NCBI RefSeq assembly: GCF_012726175.1
Contig: NZ_JAASAD010000021.1
Span: 1 to 58,025, forward strand
Length of the DNA: 58,025 nucleotides
Reading direction: 5' to 3'
DNA from: Micromonospora sp. HNM0581
GTDB lineage: Bacteria; Actinomycetota; Actinomycetes; Mycobacteriales; Micromonosporaceae
In this document: positions 1 to 8,276 of the stretch, in pieces
Layout: the number at the start of each line of letters is the position of its first letter
Numbering within the stretch: position 1 is the stretch's first letter
The notes under the pieces: generated by a model
The model's database searches: none
Told to the model about the DNA's origin: nothing
Seen by the model: the letters and a program-made list of their open reading frames with translations, nothing else
Made by a program: the position numbers and the translations under genes

Positions 1-201
1 CACCGTGGTCGTCGTCTTTCCCGGCACCTGCCGGGTGTCGTCGACGCCGACTCCGGCGGAGGTCATGATGGCCTCGGTGGTCAGCGGCGTGATCTCCGAG
101 ACCGAGCCGACCAGCGTCGTCTTGCCGACGCCGAATCCACCGGCGATAACGATCTTCGCCGACGTCACGCGCCCGCTCGGGGCCGGCGGCCGGTGCGACA
201 T
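1..201 (-). CDS. Conservon GTPase (CvnD-like), 5' part only
   Basis: N-terminal 67 residues of a small ATP/GTP-binding protein; the rest lies beyond the left edge. The P-loop GGFGVGKTT is visible at about residues 21-29, and a stretch rich in serine and threonine follows, typical of the Ras/MglA-like GTPases encoded last in actinobacterial conservons. The ATG at 199-201 starts one base after the stop of the DUF742 gene (TGACATG on the minus strand), so the two are translationally coupled. By family knowledge the protein is a GTPase switch whose activity is influenced by the neighbouring roadblock protein and which passes on a signal from the sensor kinase. The downstream target cannot be seen here. 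Confidence 0.93.
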   Translation of the reverse strand, partial: MSHRPPAPSGRVTSAKIVIAGGFGVGKTTLVGSVSEITPLTTEAIMTSAGVGVDDTRQVPGKTTTTV

Positions 202-202
202 G

Positions 203-580
203 TCAGAGCCTGCGAAGTCCACTCAGCACCCTCTCCAGCAATTCAGTGCCCACCGCGTCGTCCGAGTCGTCCAGGATGGTCGGCTCGTGGACCGCGACCA
301 GGCCGTCCGTCGCCATGTCGGCGATGAGCACCCGGGCCACGCCGAGCGGAAGCTGCATCCGCGCCGCGATCTCCGCGAGCGACTGCACGCGTCCGTCGCA
401 CAGCGCGGCGATGTACTGGTGCTCACGGCCTTGGCCACCGTTGCCAGTGGCAGCGGCCCGACCGCGCACCGTCGTCTCGACCAACGCCTCCAAGGCGATG
501 TCGAGGCGGGGACGGGTACGACCCCGGGTCACGGCGTATGGACGGACCAGCGCTCCGGTCGGCTCGTCACGATCAGCCAT
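203..580 (-). CDS. DUF742 protein of the conservon (CvnC-like)
   Basis: A 125-aa DUF742 protein. I chose the ATG at 578-580 because a strong ribosome binding site (AAGGAGGTGA) precedes it by a few bases; an in-frame start 30 bases upstream has none. The middle of the protein (around LAEIAARMQLPLGVARVLI) reads like a winged-helix fold, as expected for DUF742. The N-terminus contains the family-typical LVRPYAVTRGRTRP. It sits between the roadblock gene and the GTPase gene and shares their strand. The exact role of DUF742 is not established; it may couple roadblock and GTPase or bind nucleic acid. Confidence 0.93.
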   Translation of the reverse strand: MADRDEPTGALVRPYAVTRGRTRPRLDIALEALVETTVRGRAAATGNGGQGREHQYIAALCDGRVQSLAEIAARMQLPLGVARVLIADMATDGLVAVHEPTILDDSDDAVGTELLERVLSGLRRL

Positions 581-680
581 GTTGCCGCTCACCTCCTTCG
601 TACCCGGCACCGGTCGGACCGGTGCTACCCGTCGTATGCAATGTTGTCGCCCCGCCTGCCCCCACCGGCCGGCGCGACGA

Positions 681-1085
681 TCAGCCCATCATCCCCACAG
701 CCGTACGCGGCTGTGGAGTCAGGGCATCGCCTACCCGATCGACGAGCAGGGCCATCTCGTAACCGACCTGTCCCACGTCGCAACTACGCGCGGCAAGTAC
801 CGCGAACGACGACCCGTCAGAAATCGACATCAGGAACAGGAAGCCATTGTCCATCTCGACCACGGTCTGCAGCACGGCGCCTCCCTCGAAGCAACGGGCC
901 GCACCCTGGGTCAGGCTGACCAGACCGGAGGCGATCGCCGCCAGTTGGTCCGCCCGGTCCCGCGGAAGGTCTCGAGACGACGCCAGGAGCAGGCCGTCCG
1001 CGGAGACGGCGACCGCATGCGCGACACCGGGCACCCGATCGGCGAAGTTGGCCAGCAGCCAACCGAGATCCTGCGTACTAGTCAT
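681..1085 (-). CDS. Roadblock/LC7 domain protein (CvnB-like)
   Basis: A 134-aa single-domain roadblock/LC7 protein. The segment beginning LGWLLANFADRVPGVAHAVA and continuing to the 'SDGLLLASS' strand is the typical start of the fold. Roadblock proteins act on small Ras-like GTPases (MglB on MglA is the model), which fits the GTPase encoded two genes downstream. Its ATG (1083-1085) overlaps the stop of the upstream histidine kinase gene by four bases (ATGA), so translation is coupled and the two products are probably made in matched amounts. The 100 bases between this gene and DUF742 hold only the DUF742 leader and ribosome binding site. Confidence 0.95.
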   Translation of the reverse strand: MTSTQDLGWLLANFADRVPGVAHAVAVSADGLLLASSRDLPRDRADQLAAIASGLVSLTQGAARCFEGGAVLQTVVEMDNGFLFLMSISDGSSFAVLAARSCDVGQVGYEMALLVDRVGDALTPQPRTAVGMMG

Positions 1086-4000
1086 CCTTCTTGCTCCTTC
1101 TGCCCGCTCCCGGCCACCGGGCCAGAGCCAGACTGCGAGGATTGCTGCCCGCCCGGAGTTCCCTCCGGGCCGGTCGGGTTGCTGTCCGAGGGGTGGGTAC
1201 GTCCCCGTTGGACACCCCGGTGGTAGGCGGAGAGCAGACCGCGTACTGATTCCGGGTTACGGCGCTGTACCGAGGTGGTGGGCTTCTCGACCGCCCCTGG
1301 TACGAGCTGCGCCATCGGCGTGCGCTTCGGCAGCCCGGTCTGGGTGGTGCCAGCCGGCGGCGCCTGGCTGGCAGCCGTGGCCGCCCGCCAACCGTCGTCG
1401 GCTGCGGTCTGCCAGATGTTCTCCTGTGGTGTCGGGCGGTGCGATGGCGCGCTGTCGGCAGCGCCGGGCCGAGGCCCGTCACTCGCTGCCGCGCCGTTCC
1501 CGCCGGGCGCGCCCGCCCCCGTCGGAGTCTGTGCCATCGGTGCGTTACCTGTCGTCCCGGTCTGGGGCTGCTGGCCGGTCTGGGGCTGCTGGGCCGGCCG
1601 ATTGGCGACGTCGACCGTGGAGAGCTGCTGTGTCGTCGCTCCGGCGGTGGCCGACCGGCGCGCCCCCGCCGACTCTTCCGGACCCGGTCGGCGGGTACGG
1701 AACCACGCCGACTCAAGCTCCCGGAAGATCGGTAGCTCCATCGTCTCATCAGCGTACCGCTGCCGGTTCTGGGCCTGCGGAGGCGTCGGCGTGGTCGGCT
1801 GGTTCTGTGCCGGGGCGGGACGTGGGGCCGGGGTCTGACGTGGCACCCGAGGCAGCTCGGTGGTCATGTCCAGAGCGGCGGCCAACCGCTCGGGTACGGG
1901 CGGTGCGGCCTCCTCCGGCTTGGCCACCGGCGGCCAGGCCGGAGGAGCCGACGGCGTAGCGGCGCCGGGGGCTGCTGAGACGGGACGCTGCGGCAGCGGG
2001 TGGCCGGGCGGCGGCGAAACGGGCGAGCCCGATACAGGCGAGGCAGACACGGGGTGACCGGAGACCGGAGCCGCCGAGACCGGCGGATCCGAGTACGGCG
2101 TGCCGGACACGGGGGGCGACGACACCGGACGCACCGGCGGAGCCGACACCGCAGGTGGGGCGTACAGCCCGGCCTCGGGGCTGCCCGCCACCTGGCGTGG
2201 GATCGCCGGTGGCTGGCCGCCCGGCTCGTCGGTGGACCGGCGCTGCGGCAGCGGGTCGGTGGGCTGACCGTTCGAGCTGACCGGAGCGAAGCCGTTGCCG
2301 CTGCCGTTGCCACCGCCGGTGCCACTGACACCGGTCAGGTCGGACCAGGCGGGCAGGTTGCCGCCGCTGCCCACGGTGCTCGGTGTCCCGAAGCCGTTAC
2401 GGCTGGCTGGGTCGAAGGGGCGACCGCCGAGGGTCACCTGATTCCCCGAGCTGCCCGGGGTGCGCGCTGCGGGTGGGGCCGGTGGGTGCGCGCCGTTACC
2501 GAATGCGGCCGACCCGCCGAACGCCGGGCTCGGGCCGGACGAGGGACCCGCGGCGGCCGGCAGGGCAGCGGGCTGCTGCCCGCGGCCGGACAGCGCCCGG
2601 GGCACCAGCACGGTGGGCGGCAGCGTGACCTCGGCGACGGTGCCCCGGTCGCTGCCCGGCCGCAGCTCGATCCTTACGCCGTGGCGGGAGGCCAGCCGGG
2701 CCACCACGACCAGACCCATCATCCGGGAGACAGCAACGTCCACCTGCGGTGGCGTGGCGAGCCGTTCGTTCAGTTCGGCCAACTGCTCGCCACTGATGCC
2801 GATACCCCGGTCCTCGACGTACAGCGAGGCGCGGTCTCCGACCCGCCGGGCCTCCACGAGCACCTGGGAGTCCGGCGGTGAGAAGGCGGTCGCGTTGTCG
2901 AACAGCTCGGCTACCAGGTGGACGAGATCGTTGACCGCGTGCGCGGCGACCTCGATGTCCCGGTCGATCACCCCGAACTCGATACGGGTGTAGTGCTCGA
3001 CCTCGGACTGGGCGGCCCGCAGCACGTCGATGAGTGCGGCCGGCTCGCGCTGCACCCGGGTCGAGTCGGCCCCCGCGAGCACCAGCAGGTTCTCGTCGTT
3101 GCGGCGCATCCGGGTGGCGAGGTGATCCAGCTGGAACAGCTCCGCCAGGCGGTCCGGGTCCTCCTCGCCACGCTCCAGGCGGTCGAGGTGGCCGATCAAC
3201 CGGTCCACCAGGATCTGGGACCGGCGGGCCAGGTTGACGAACATCGTCGCGACCGACGAGCGCAACGCGGCCTGCTCGGCTGCGGTCCGGACCGCCTCCA
3301 GGTGGACCGCGTTGAACGCCTCGGTCACCTGACCGAACTCGTCCCTGCTGCGCACCGGCAGCGGTTCGGCGATCTGGTTGGCCAGCTGCACCGGTGAGAG
3401 CTGCCCGGTGACCTGCGGGTCACGCAGTCGGGCCACCGCCTGGGGCAGCCCGTACTGGGCGATGGAGAGCGCGCCCTGACGCAGCTCACGCAGCGAGCTG
3501 GCCATGGACCGGGCCACCAGGAAGGCCAGGAGAATGGCGAGCAGCAGCATCGTGAGCAGCAGACCGGTCTCCAGGAACACCGTTCGCTGCACCTCGGAGC
3601 GCAGATCGCTGGCCTCGCCGACCACGTCGGAGTCGAACCTCGACTCGACCGTACGGATCAGTTGGCCGTTGGCGACGAGCGCCTCGTCCCACTGCTGCGG
3701 AGTGAACGTGACGCCGGCGAGATCCGGCGAGTTGTCGGCGTTCACCTGACTTATGTAGATCGTCGCCTGTCGGCGGTCGCCACCGCCGATGGTCTGGGCG
3801 TGGAACTCCGCCTCCGCCTCGGTGGCCACCGCGTCGAAGGTCTGCTGTGCCTGCTGCTGACCGGTCTCGCTGGAGATGTAGTCGGTGCGCAGGGTCGAGC
3901 TCATACCGCCAGCGATCAACGCGCGGTGCACGACCACCCGGCGGACGGAGAGCCACTCCTTCTCCCTGGCCACCGCAGCCGCAGCCCGCATCCGGTCGCT

Positions 4001-4588
4001 GAGGTCGTTGTCGCCGGCAAGCTGACTGGCCGAGTCCCGCACGGCGAGCAGTTGGTTGATCAGCTCGTCGTAGGACTGGAGCGCGTCGGTGATCCGGAAC
4101 TTACCGTTCAGCACCTGACTGCGGGCCCCCGGCAGGTCGCCGAGACCATCGTCGATCTGCCCGAGCAGCGTGTTCAGGCTGACGGGCAGGTCGGTGAGGT
4201 CGGACCGCTGTCGCGAGTAGGGGGCCTTGCCCTCGTCGACCCGCGCCGCGACCTCGTTGTAGCGGGCCGACGCCGCCTCCTTCTGCGCCGCGGTGCTCCG
4301 CTGCGGATCCAGCCCCAGCAGCAGCACGGCGGCGGTGCGCTCGTCCTGGAGGCCGTCCACCAGCTCACCTGACTGACTGATGAGTTCGGCAAGGTCACCG
4401 GCGCGGTTGGCGTCGTTGAGCGCGTCCAGGTGGTCGACCAGACCGCTGGTACCCACGACGACCGTGGCGATGGTCGGCACGATCATGATGAGACCGAGCT
4501 TGGACCAGATCGGCATGTCGCGGAGCCGACCTACCGGCCGGCGCAGACGCGACAGGAGAGAACCTGCCGTCTTCGGCCGTTTGCTCAC
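1082..4588 (-). CDS. Large membrane sensor histidine kinase, nitrate/nitrite-sensor type (CvnA-like)
   Basis: A 1168-aa kinase. Visible order: a membrane segment at about residues 29-50, an extracytoplasmic sensor region of roughly 290 residues of the type found in nitrate/nitrite-sensing kinases, a second membrane segment near 338-360, a HAMP linker, a helical dimerisation region with LFQLDHLATRMRR, then a GHKL ATPase with an N box (ELFDNATAFSPP, near 563) and a G1 box (EDRGIGIS, near 593). The last 500 residues (about 660-1168) are low-complexity, rich in Pro, Gly, Ser and Gln, and include tandem PVS units around 813-869. First gene of the conservon. No cognate response regulator is adjacent, as usual for conservons, where the signal is thought to go to the GTPase. 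Confidence 0.95.
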   Translation of the reverse strand: MSKRPKTAGSLLSRLRRPVGRLRDMPIWSKLGLIMIVPTIATVVVGTSGLVDHLDALNDANRAGDLAELISQSGELVDGLQDERTAAVLLLGLDPQRSTAAQKEAASARYNEVAARVDEGKAPYSRQRSDLTDLPVSLNTLLGQIDDGLGDLPGARSQVLNGKFRITDALQSYDELINQLLAVRDSASQLAGDNDLSDRMRAAAAVAREKEWLSVRRVVVHRALIAGGMSSTLRTDYISSETGQQQAQQTFDAVATEAEAEFHAQTIGGGDRRQATIYISQVNADNSPDLAGVTFTPQQWDEALVANGQLIRTVESRFDSDVVGEASDLRSEVQRTVFLETGLLLTMLLLAILLAFLVARSMASSLRELRQGALSIAQYGLPQAVARLRDPQVTGQLSPVQLANQIAEPLPVRSRDEFGQVTEAFNAVHLEAVRTAAEQAALRSSVATMFVNLARRSQILVDRLIGHLDRLERGEEDPDRLAELFQLDHLATRMRRNDENLLVLAGADSTRVQREPAALIDVLRAAQSEVEHYTRIEFGVIDRDIEVAAHAVNDLVHLVAELFDNATAFSPPDSQVLVEARRVGDRASLYVEDRGIGISGEQLAELNERLATPPQVDVAVSRMMGLVVVARLASRHGVRIELRPGSDRGTVAEVTLPPTVLVPRALSGRGQQPAALPAAAGPSSGPSPAFGGSAAFGNGAHPPAPPAARTPGSSGNQVTLGGRPFDPASRNGFGTPSTVGSGGNLPAWSDLTGVSGTGGGNGSGNGFAPVSSNGQPTDPLPQRRSTDEPGGQPPAIPRQVAGSPEAGLYAPPAVSAPPVRPVSSPPVSGTPYSDPPVSAAPVSGHPVSASPVSGSPVSPPPGHPLPQRPVSAAPGAATPSAPPAWPPVAKPEEAAPPVPERLAAALDMTTELPRVPRQTPAPRPAPAQNQPTTPTPPQAQNRQRYADETMELPIFRELESAWFRTRRPGPEESAGARRSATAGATTQQLSTVDVANRPAQQPQTGQQPQTGTTGNAPMAQTPTGAGAPGGNGAAASDGPRPGAADSAPSHRPTPQENIWQTAADDGWRAATAASQAPPAGTTQTGLPKRTPMAQLVPGAVEKPTTSVQRRNPESVRGLLSAYHRGVQRGRTHPSDSNPTGPEGTPGGQQSSQSGSGPVAGSGQKEQEG

Positions 4589-4784
4589 GTCACCGCCCTC
4601 GTGGTGGTTGCAGCGTCCGCGTTGCCCCCGGACAACGCCCAGCAGCCGACCCGGCGGGTCGGACCATCCGAGATTCCATCACGCCGTCACCGAAAGAGAA
4701 AGCCCAGGTTGGCCCCAACCGGAGGTGTGATGAGATGGTGATGCAATCTGATCGCGTTCCGTCTGTTCGGAGTTACTCGAAGTA

Positions 4785-5396
4785 ATGAGCAGTCCGCACC
4801 GCGTTGTCCTTCTAACTGGCCCATCAGGCTCTGGAAAGTCGTATATAGCGCAGCAAACCGGGCTACCGGTGCTATGTCTGGACGATTTCTACAAGGATGG
4901 CGATGACCCGTCGTTACCGTTACGAAACGGTCGGATCGATTGGGAATCGCCCGATTCGTGGGACGCCCAGGCCGCGATGGAGATCATTGACCAATTGGTC
5001 CGGTACGGCTGGGCGGACGTGCCGGTGTACGCCATCAGTAAGGATCGGCGGGTGGCCTATCGGCGCCTTGAGCTGACCAGATCGCCACTCTTCGTGGCCG
5101 AAGGGATCTTCGCCGCCGAGATCGTCGGAGAGTGCCGACGACGCGGTCTCCTCGCGGGGGCGTACGCCCTGCGCCGACCACGCAGCGCGACCTTCCTCCG
5201 CCGGTTGGCTCGGGATCTGGCCGAGCAGCGCAAGGGCCCGCGGGTCCTCATGCGGCGCGGCCTGGCGTTGCTGCGGGCCGAGCCGGCGGTGTTGCGTCGG
5301 CAGACCAGGCTCGGTGCTGAGGCCGCCCGAGGCCGGGACGTGCTACGCCAGGTGGCCGGGCTGCTCGCCGCCGGCCACCCACCGCGATCCGGCTGA
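4785..5396 (+). CDS. Uridine-kinase-like P-loop ATPase
   Basis: A 203-aa P-loop protein with Walker A GPSGSGKS at about residues 12-19 and LCLDDFYKDGDDP, which resembles the substrate loop of uridine kinases and phosphoribulokinases. The C-terminal half is Arg-rich. By family it would phosphorylate uridine or a similar small molecule with ATP or GTP, which would suit the nucleoside salvage genes that follow, but substrate is not proven. No Shine-Dalgarno sequence precedes the ATG. A short dyad, TTACT-CGA-AGTAA (4773-4785), runs into the start codon. The 196 bases upstream separate it from the divergently transcribed sensor kinase and must hold promoters for both. Confidence 0.8.
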   Translation: MSSPHRVVLLTGPSGSGKSYIAQQTGLPVLCLDDFYKDGDDPSLPLRNGRIDWESPDSWDAQAAMEIIDQLVRYGWADVPVYAISKDRRVAYRRLELTRSPLFVAEGIFAAEIVGECRRRGLLAGAYALRRPRSATFLRRLARDLAEQRKGPRVLMRRGLALLRAEPAVLRRQTRLGAEAARGRDVLRQVAGLLAAGHPPRSG

Positions 5397-5416
5397 CCCG
5401 GGCCGACCGGTCGCTC

Positions 5417-6496
5417 TCAGCCCAGCAGCTTGGCGTACGCCGGCTTGATCACCTCGTCGATGATCCGTAGCCGCTCGTCAAAGGGGATGAAGGCGGACTT
5501 CATCGCGTTGATCGTGAACCACTGAAGCTCGCGCCAGCCGTAACCGAAGGCGTCCACGAGCAGAGTCATCTCCCGCGACATCGAGGTGCCGCTCATCAAC
5601 CTGTTGTCGGTGTTGACCGTGACCCGGAAACGCAGGTCCCGCAGCAGCCCGATCGGGTGCTCAGCGATGGACGTGACGGCGCCGGTCTGCACGTTCGACG
5701 ACGGACACAACTCCAGCGGGATCCGCTTGTCCCGCACGTACGCGGCCAGCCGGCCGAGTTGGAACTGTGGACCGGGGACGATGTCGTCGACGATGCGGAC
5801 CCCGTGGCCGAGGCGATCGGCACCGCACCACTGGATCGCCTGCCAGATGGAGGGCAACCCGAACGCCTCACCAGCGTGGATGGTGAAGTGGAAGTTCTCC
5901 CGTTGGAGGTATTCGAAGGCGTCCAGGTGGCGGGTAGGTGGAAAACCCGCCTCCGCACCGGCTATGTCGAAGCCCACCACACCGCGGTCCCGGTGTCGTA
6001 CGGCCAGTTCGGCGATCTCCTGCGAACGGGCCGCGTGCCGCATCGCGGTGAGCAGCGTGCCCACCCGGATCTGCTTGCCAGCCTCGGCCGCGAGCGTGCT
6101 GCCCTCGACGAAGCCGGCGAGAACCGCCTCGACCACCTCGTCGAGGGTCAGGTTCTGCTCAAGGTGTTGCTCCGGGGCGAACCGGACCTCGGCGTAGACC
6201 ACCCCGTCTGCGGCCAGGTCGAGGGCACATTCCCGGGCGACCCGGCGCAGCGCGGACGCGGTCTGCATGACTGCGACGGTGTGCGCGAAGGTTTCCAGGT
6301 AGCGCTCCAGGGAGCCCGAGTCGGCCGCCGCCACGAACCAACGCCCCAGCTCCGTCGGGTCGCTGGTGGGCAGTTCGTGACCGATCTCCGTGGCCAGGTC
6401 GACGATCGTCGCCGGACGTAGGCCGCCGTCCAGGTGATCGTGCAACAACGCCTTCGGCGCCCTGACGATGTCCTCGTACCCGACAACAGTGCCCAT
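5417..6496 (-). CDS. add: Adenosine deaminase
   Basis: A 359-aa zinc-dependent adenosine deaminase converting adenosine or deoxyadenosine to inosine or deoxyinosine. Zinc and active-site motifs are present: HDHLDGGLRP near the N-terminus, HAGE in the middle (catalytic Glu), and LCPSSN and NTDN toward the end. The ATG at 6494-6496 is preceded directly by an in-frame GTG, so either could start translation. The gene converges on the uridine-kinase-like gene with 20 bases between stops and diverges from the rRNA methyltransferase. It fits with the nucleoside importer and cytidine deaminase further right as a salvage function, but it is a separate transcription unit. Confidence 0.96.
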   Translation of the reverse strand: MGTVVGYEDIVRAPKALLHDHLDGGLRPATIVDLATEIGHELPTSDPTELGRWFVAAADSGSLERYLETFAHTVAVMQTASALRRVARECALDLAADGVVYAEVRFAPEQHLEQNLTLDEVVEAVLAGFVEGSTLAAEAGKQIRVGTLLTAMRHAARSQEIAELAVRHRDRGVVGFDIAGAEAGFPPTRHLDAFEYLQRENFHFTIHAGEAFGLPSIWQAIQWCGADRLGHGVRIVDDIVPGPQFQLGRLAAYVRDKRIPLELCPSSNVQTGAVTSIAEHPIGLLRDLRFRVTVNTDNRLMSGTSMSREMTLLVDAFGYGWRELQWFTINAMKSAFIPFDERLRIIDEVIKPAYAKLLG

Positions 6497-6615
6497 CACC
6501 GCTCGCCCCGCTCACAACCCATGCACCCGACCCTAGTCCGCTCGTGCGGCCGGCAACCCACGCAGGGCGTGTGTCGGAGCCTTCCGCCACACAGGGTGGC
6601 CCCGACCCACGCCCC

Positions 6616-6644
6616 TAGACTCGACCTGTGATGCAGCCGTGATG
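6616..6644 (+). promoter_or_regulatory. -10 element followed by a leaderless mini-ORF ahead of rlmA
   Basis: TAGACT at 6616-6621 is a good actinobacterial -10. Six bases later, exactly where transcription should begin, stands GTG ATG CAG CCG TGA (6628-6642), a four-codon ORF whose stop overlaps the methyltransferase ATG as TGATG. No Shine-Dalgarno sequence precedes the methyltransferase start. This suggests leaderless initiation on the mini-ORF and re-initiation at the true gene. The -10 is seen in the sequence; the mechanism is inferred. Confidence 0.5.
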
Positions 6645-7490
6645 GATCCCCGCGTCGTCGCCCGGCTGCGCTGTCCCGTCTGCCACGACTCGCTCACCGA
6701 GGTCGACACCGGTGGATCCCGGGCGTTGCGCTGCCCGCGCCGGCACAGCTTCGACATCGCCCGGCAGGGCTACGTCAACCTGCTCACCGGCCGCGTCGCG
6801 CACAGTGGCGACACCGCCGGGATGATCGCCGCGCGAGCGGATTTCCTGTCCGGCGGTCACTTCGACATCGTCTCCACCGCCCTCACCGAGGCCGCTTCCG
6901 CCGACGCGTACCCCCTGGTGGTGGATGCGGGAGCGGGCACCGGCCGGCACCTGTCGTCGGTGCTGGAGGTGGCACCCGAGGCCGTCGGTCTCGCGTTGGA
7001 CGTCTCCAAGTCCGCGTCGCGCCGGGCCGCTCGCGCCCACCCACGGGTCACCGCCGCGCTGGCCGACACCTGGCGTCGGCTGCCGCTGGCGGACGCCTCG
7101 GCGGCGCTGCTGCTGAACGTCTTCGCGCCCCGCAACGGCGCCGAGTTCCGTCGGGTACTCGCGCCGGGCGGGCGGCTGCTGGTGGTGACCCCCGCCACCG
7201 ACCACCTCACCGAGCTGGTCACCGCCCTCGGTCTGCTCCGGGTCGACCCCACCAAGGCGGACCGGGTGGCGGCAAGCATGGCCGGACACTTCACCGAGGA
7301 GTCCACGACCGTACACCGGCAGGTCCTGGCACTGTCCCGCGCGGAGGTTGCCACCCTGGTCGGCATGGGTCCAAGCGCCTGGCACACCGACCCGGTGGGG
7401 TTGGCTGCCCGGATCGGTGTTCTCGCTGAGCCGGTCCGGGTGACCGTGGCGGTACGGCTCGGGACGTACCGTCCGGCCAGCCCGGTCTAG
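6642..7490 (+). CDS. rlmA: 23S rRNA (guanine-N1)-methyltransferase, RlmA/TlrB family
   Basis: A 282-aa SAM-dependent rRNA methyltransferase. The N-terminus carries the family's zinc finger (CPVCHDSL, then CPRRHSF), followed by ARQGYVNLLTG, and the SAM-binding motif VVDAGAGTGRHL at about residue 90. RlmA enzymes methylate the N1 of G745 or G748 in 23S rRNA; in macrolide producers the TlrB subgroup gives resistance to mycinosylated macrolides. Which guanine is modified cannot be decided from the sequence. The stop overlaps by four bases the stop of the convergent DUF4272 gene. An overlapping mini-ORF precedes the start. Confidence 0.9.
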   Translation: MDPRVVARLRCPVCHDSLTEVDTGGSRALRCPRRHSFDIARQGYVNLLTGRVAHSGDTAGMIAARADFLSGGHFDIVSTALTEAASADAYPLVVDAGAGTGRHLSSVLEVAPEAVGLALDVSKSASRRAARAHPRVTAALADTWRRLPLADASAALLLNVFAPRNGAEFRRVLAPGGRLLVVTPATDHLTELVTALGLLRVDPTKADRVAASMAGHFTEESTTVHRQVLALSRAEVATLVGMGPSAWHTDPVGLAARIGVLAEPVRVTVAVRLGTYRPASPV

Positions 7491-8167
7491 GTGGAAAGAT
7501 CGACCTCTTCCCAGCCGGGGGGCTCGTCGTGATAAGGCCCCCGTAGGACGACTGCCCACTCCAGCGCCCACCGTCGCTGACCGATCGCATTTGCGTCCAC
7601 CAACCCCGGCAGGGCCCGACCGGCGCGGCTCACCTCGAGGTACGCCCAGTCCAGGCAGTAGTGCAGGTCGAGCAGAGCCGCCGCGTCCGCCGGGTGCTGT
7701 GGCGCGGCCAGGATCCGGGTTCGCCACTGCCGGAAGGTTTCCCCCTCGGCGATGTACGGCAGCCGTTCCACCAGCCGGTCGTCGGCCGGCATGGTGGGGT
7801 CGAGTTGTTTGGTCAGTCCGAGCACCCAGGCCAGCGAGAACAGGGCGTCGTGGTGCAGCACGAAGGAGCGGTGGTCGCCCTTTGCCCCGGTGACGAACTG
7901 GAACTCCGGCGGGGTGACCATCTCCACCAGGTGTGAGGCGAGCAGCCAGCTCATCGCGGCCTGCGGCGGCATACCGAAGCACCGGGCGAGGATCAGGTGC
8001 AGCACCGCGATCCGCGCCTCGATCGCCCCTGTCGGCCGTAGCTCGATGTCGTCGCCCGGTTCCCAGACCAGCGGAAACTGCGGCGGCGGCAACGGCAGCC
8101 GCAACCGGGCCAGTTCCTCAAGGCTCGCCTCACGCACCTCACGGGGGTCGGGGGCAGGCACGATCAC
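7487..8167 (-). CDS. DUF4272 domain protein
   Basis: A 226-aa protein of the DUF4272 family, recognised from REASLEELARLRLPLPP at the N-terminus and the segments RIAVLHLILARCFG and LASHLVEMVTPPE. The fold looks helical; there is no signal peptide or membrane segment, so it is probably cytoplasmic. Starts at a GTG. It is the last gene of the minus-strand run that begins with the nucleoside importer and lies 109 bases beyond thymidine phosphorylase, so it may be cotranscribed. Function unknown; I see no catalytic motif. Confidence 0.8.
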   Translation of the reverse strand: MIVPAPDPREVREASLEELARLRLPLPPPQFPLVWEPGDDIELRPTGAIEARIAVLHLILARCFGMPPQAAMSWLLASHLVEMVTPPEFQFVTGAKGDHRSFVLHHDALFSLAWVLGLTKQLDPTMPADDRLVERLPYIAEGETFRQWRTRILAAPQHPADAAALLDLHYCLDWAYLEVSRAGRALPGLVDANAIGQRRWALEWAVVLRGPYHDEPPGWEEVDLST

Positions 8168-8276
8168 GGCAACATCCCTGTCTGATCACGACGTCTCGAC
8201 GCCGACGGTCCCCCCCCTGGCCTGCGAGAATAGCGGCCCGCACGCTCCGACACCATGGCCGGGACCGGGGGTTTCG

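Noticed and set aside
1980..2150. Regularly spaced repeats suggesting a CRISPR array
   Set aside because: The repetition follows the PVS protein repeats of the kinase tail; units are short, imperfect and in frame, with no spacers.
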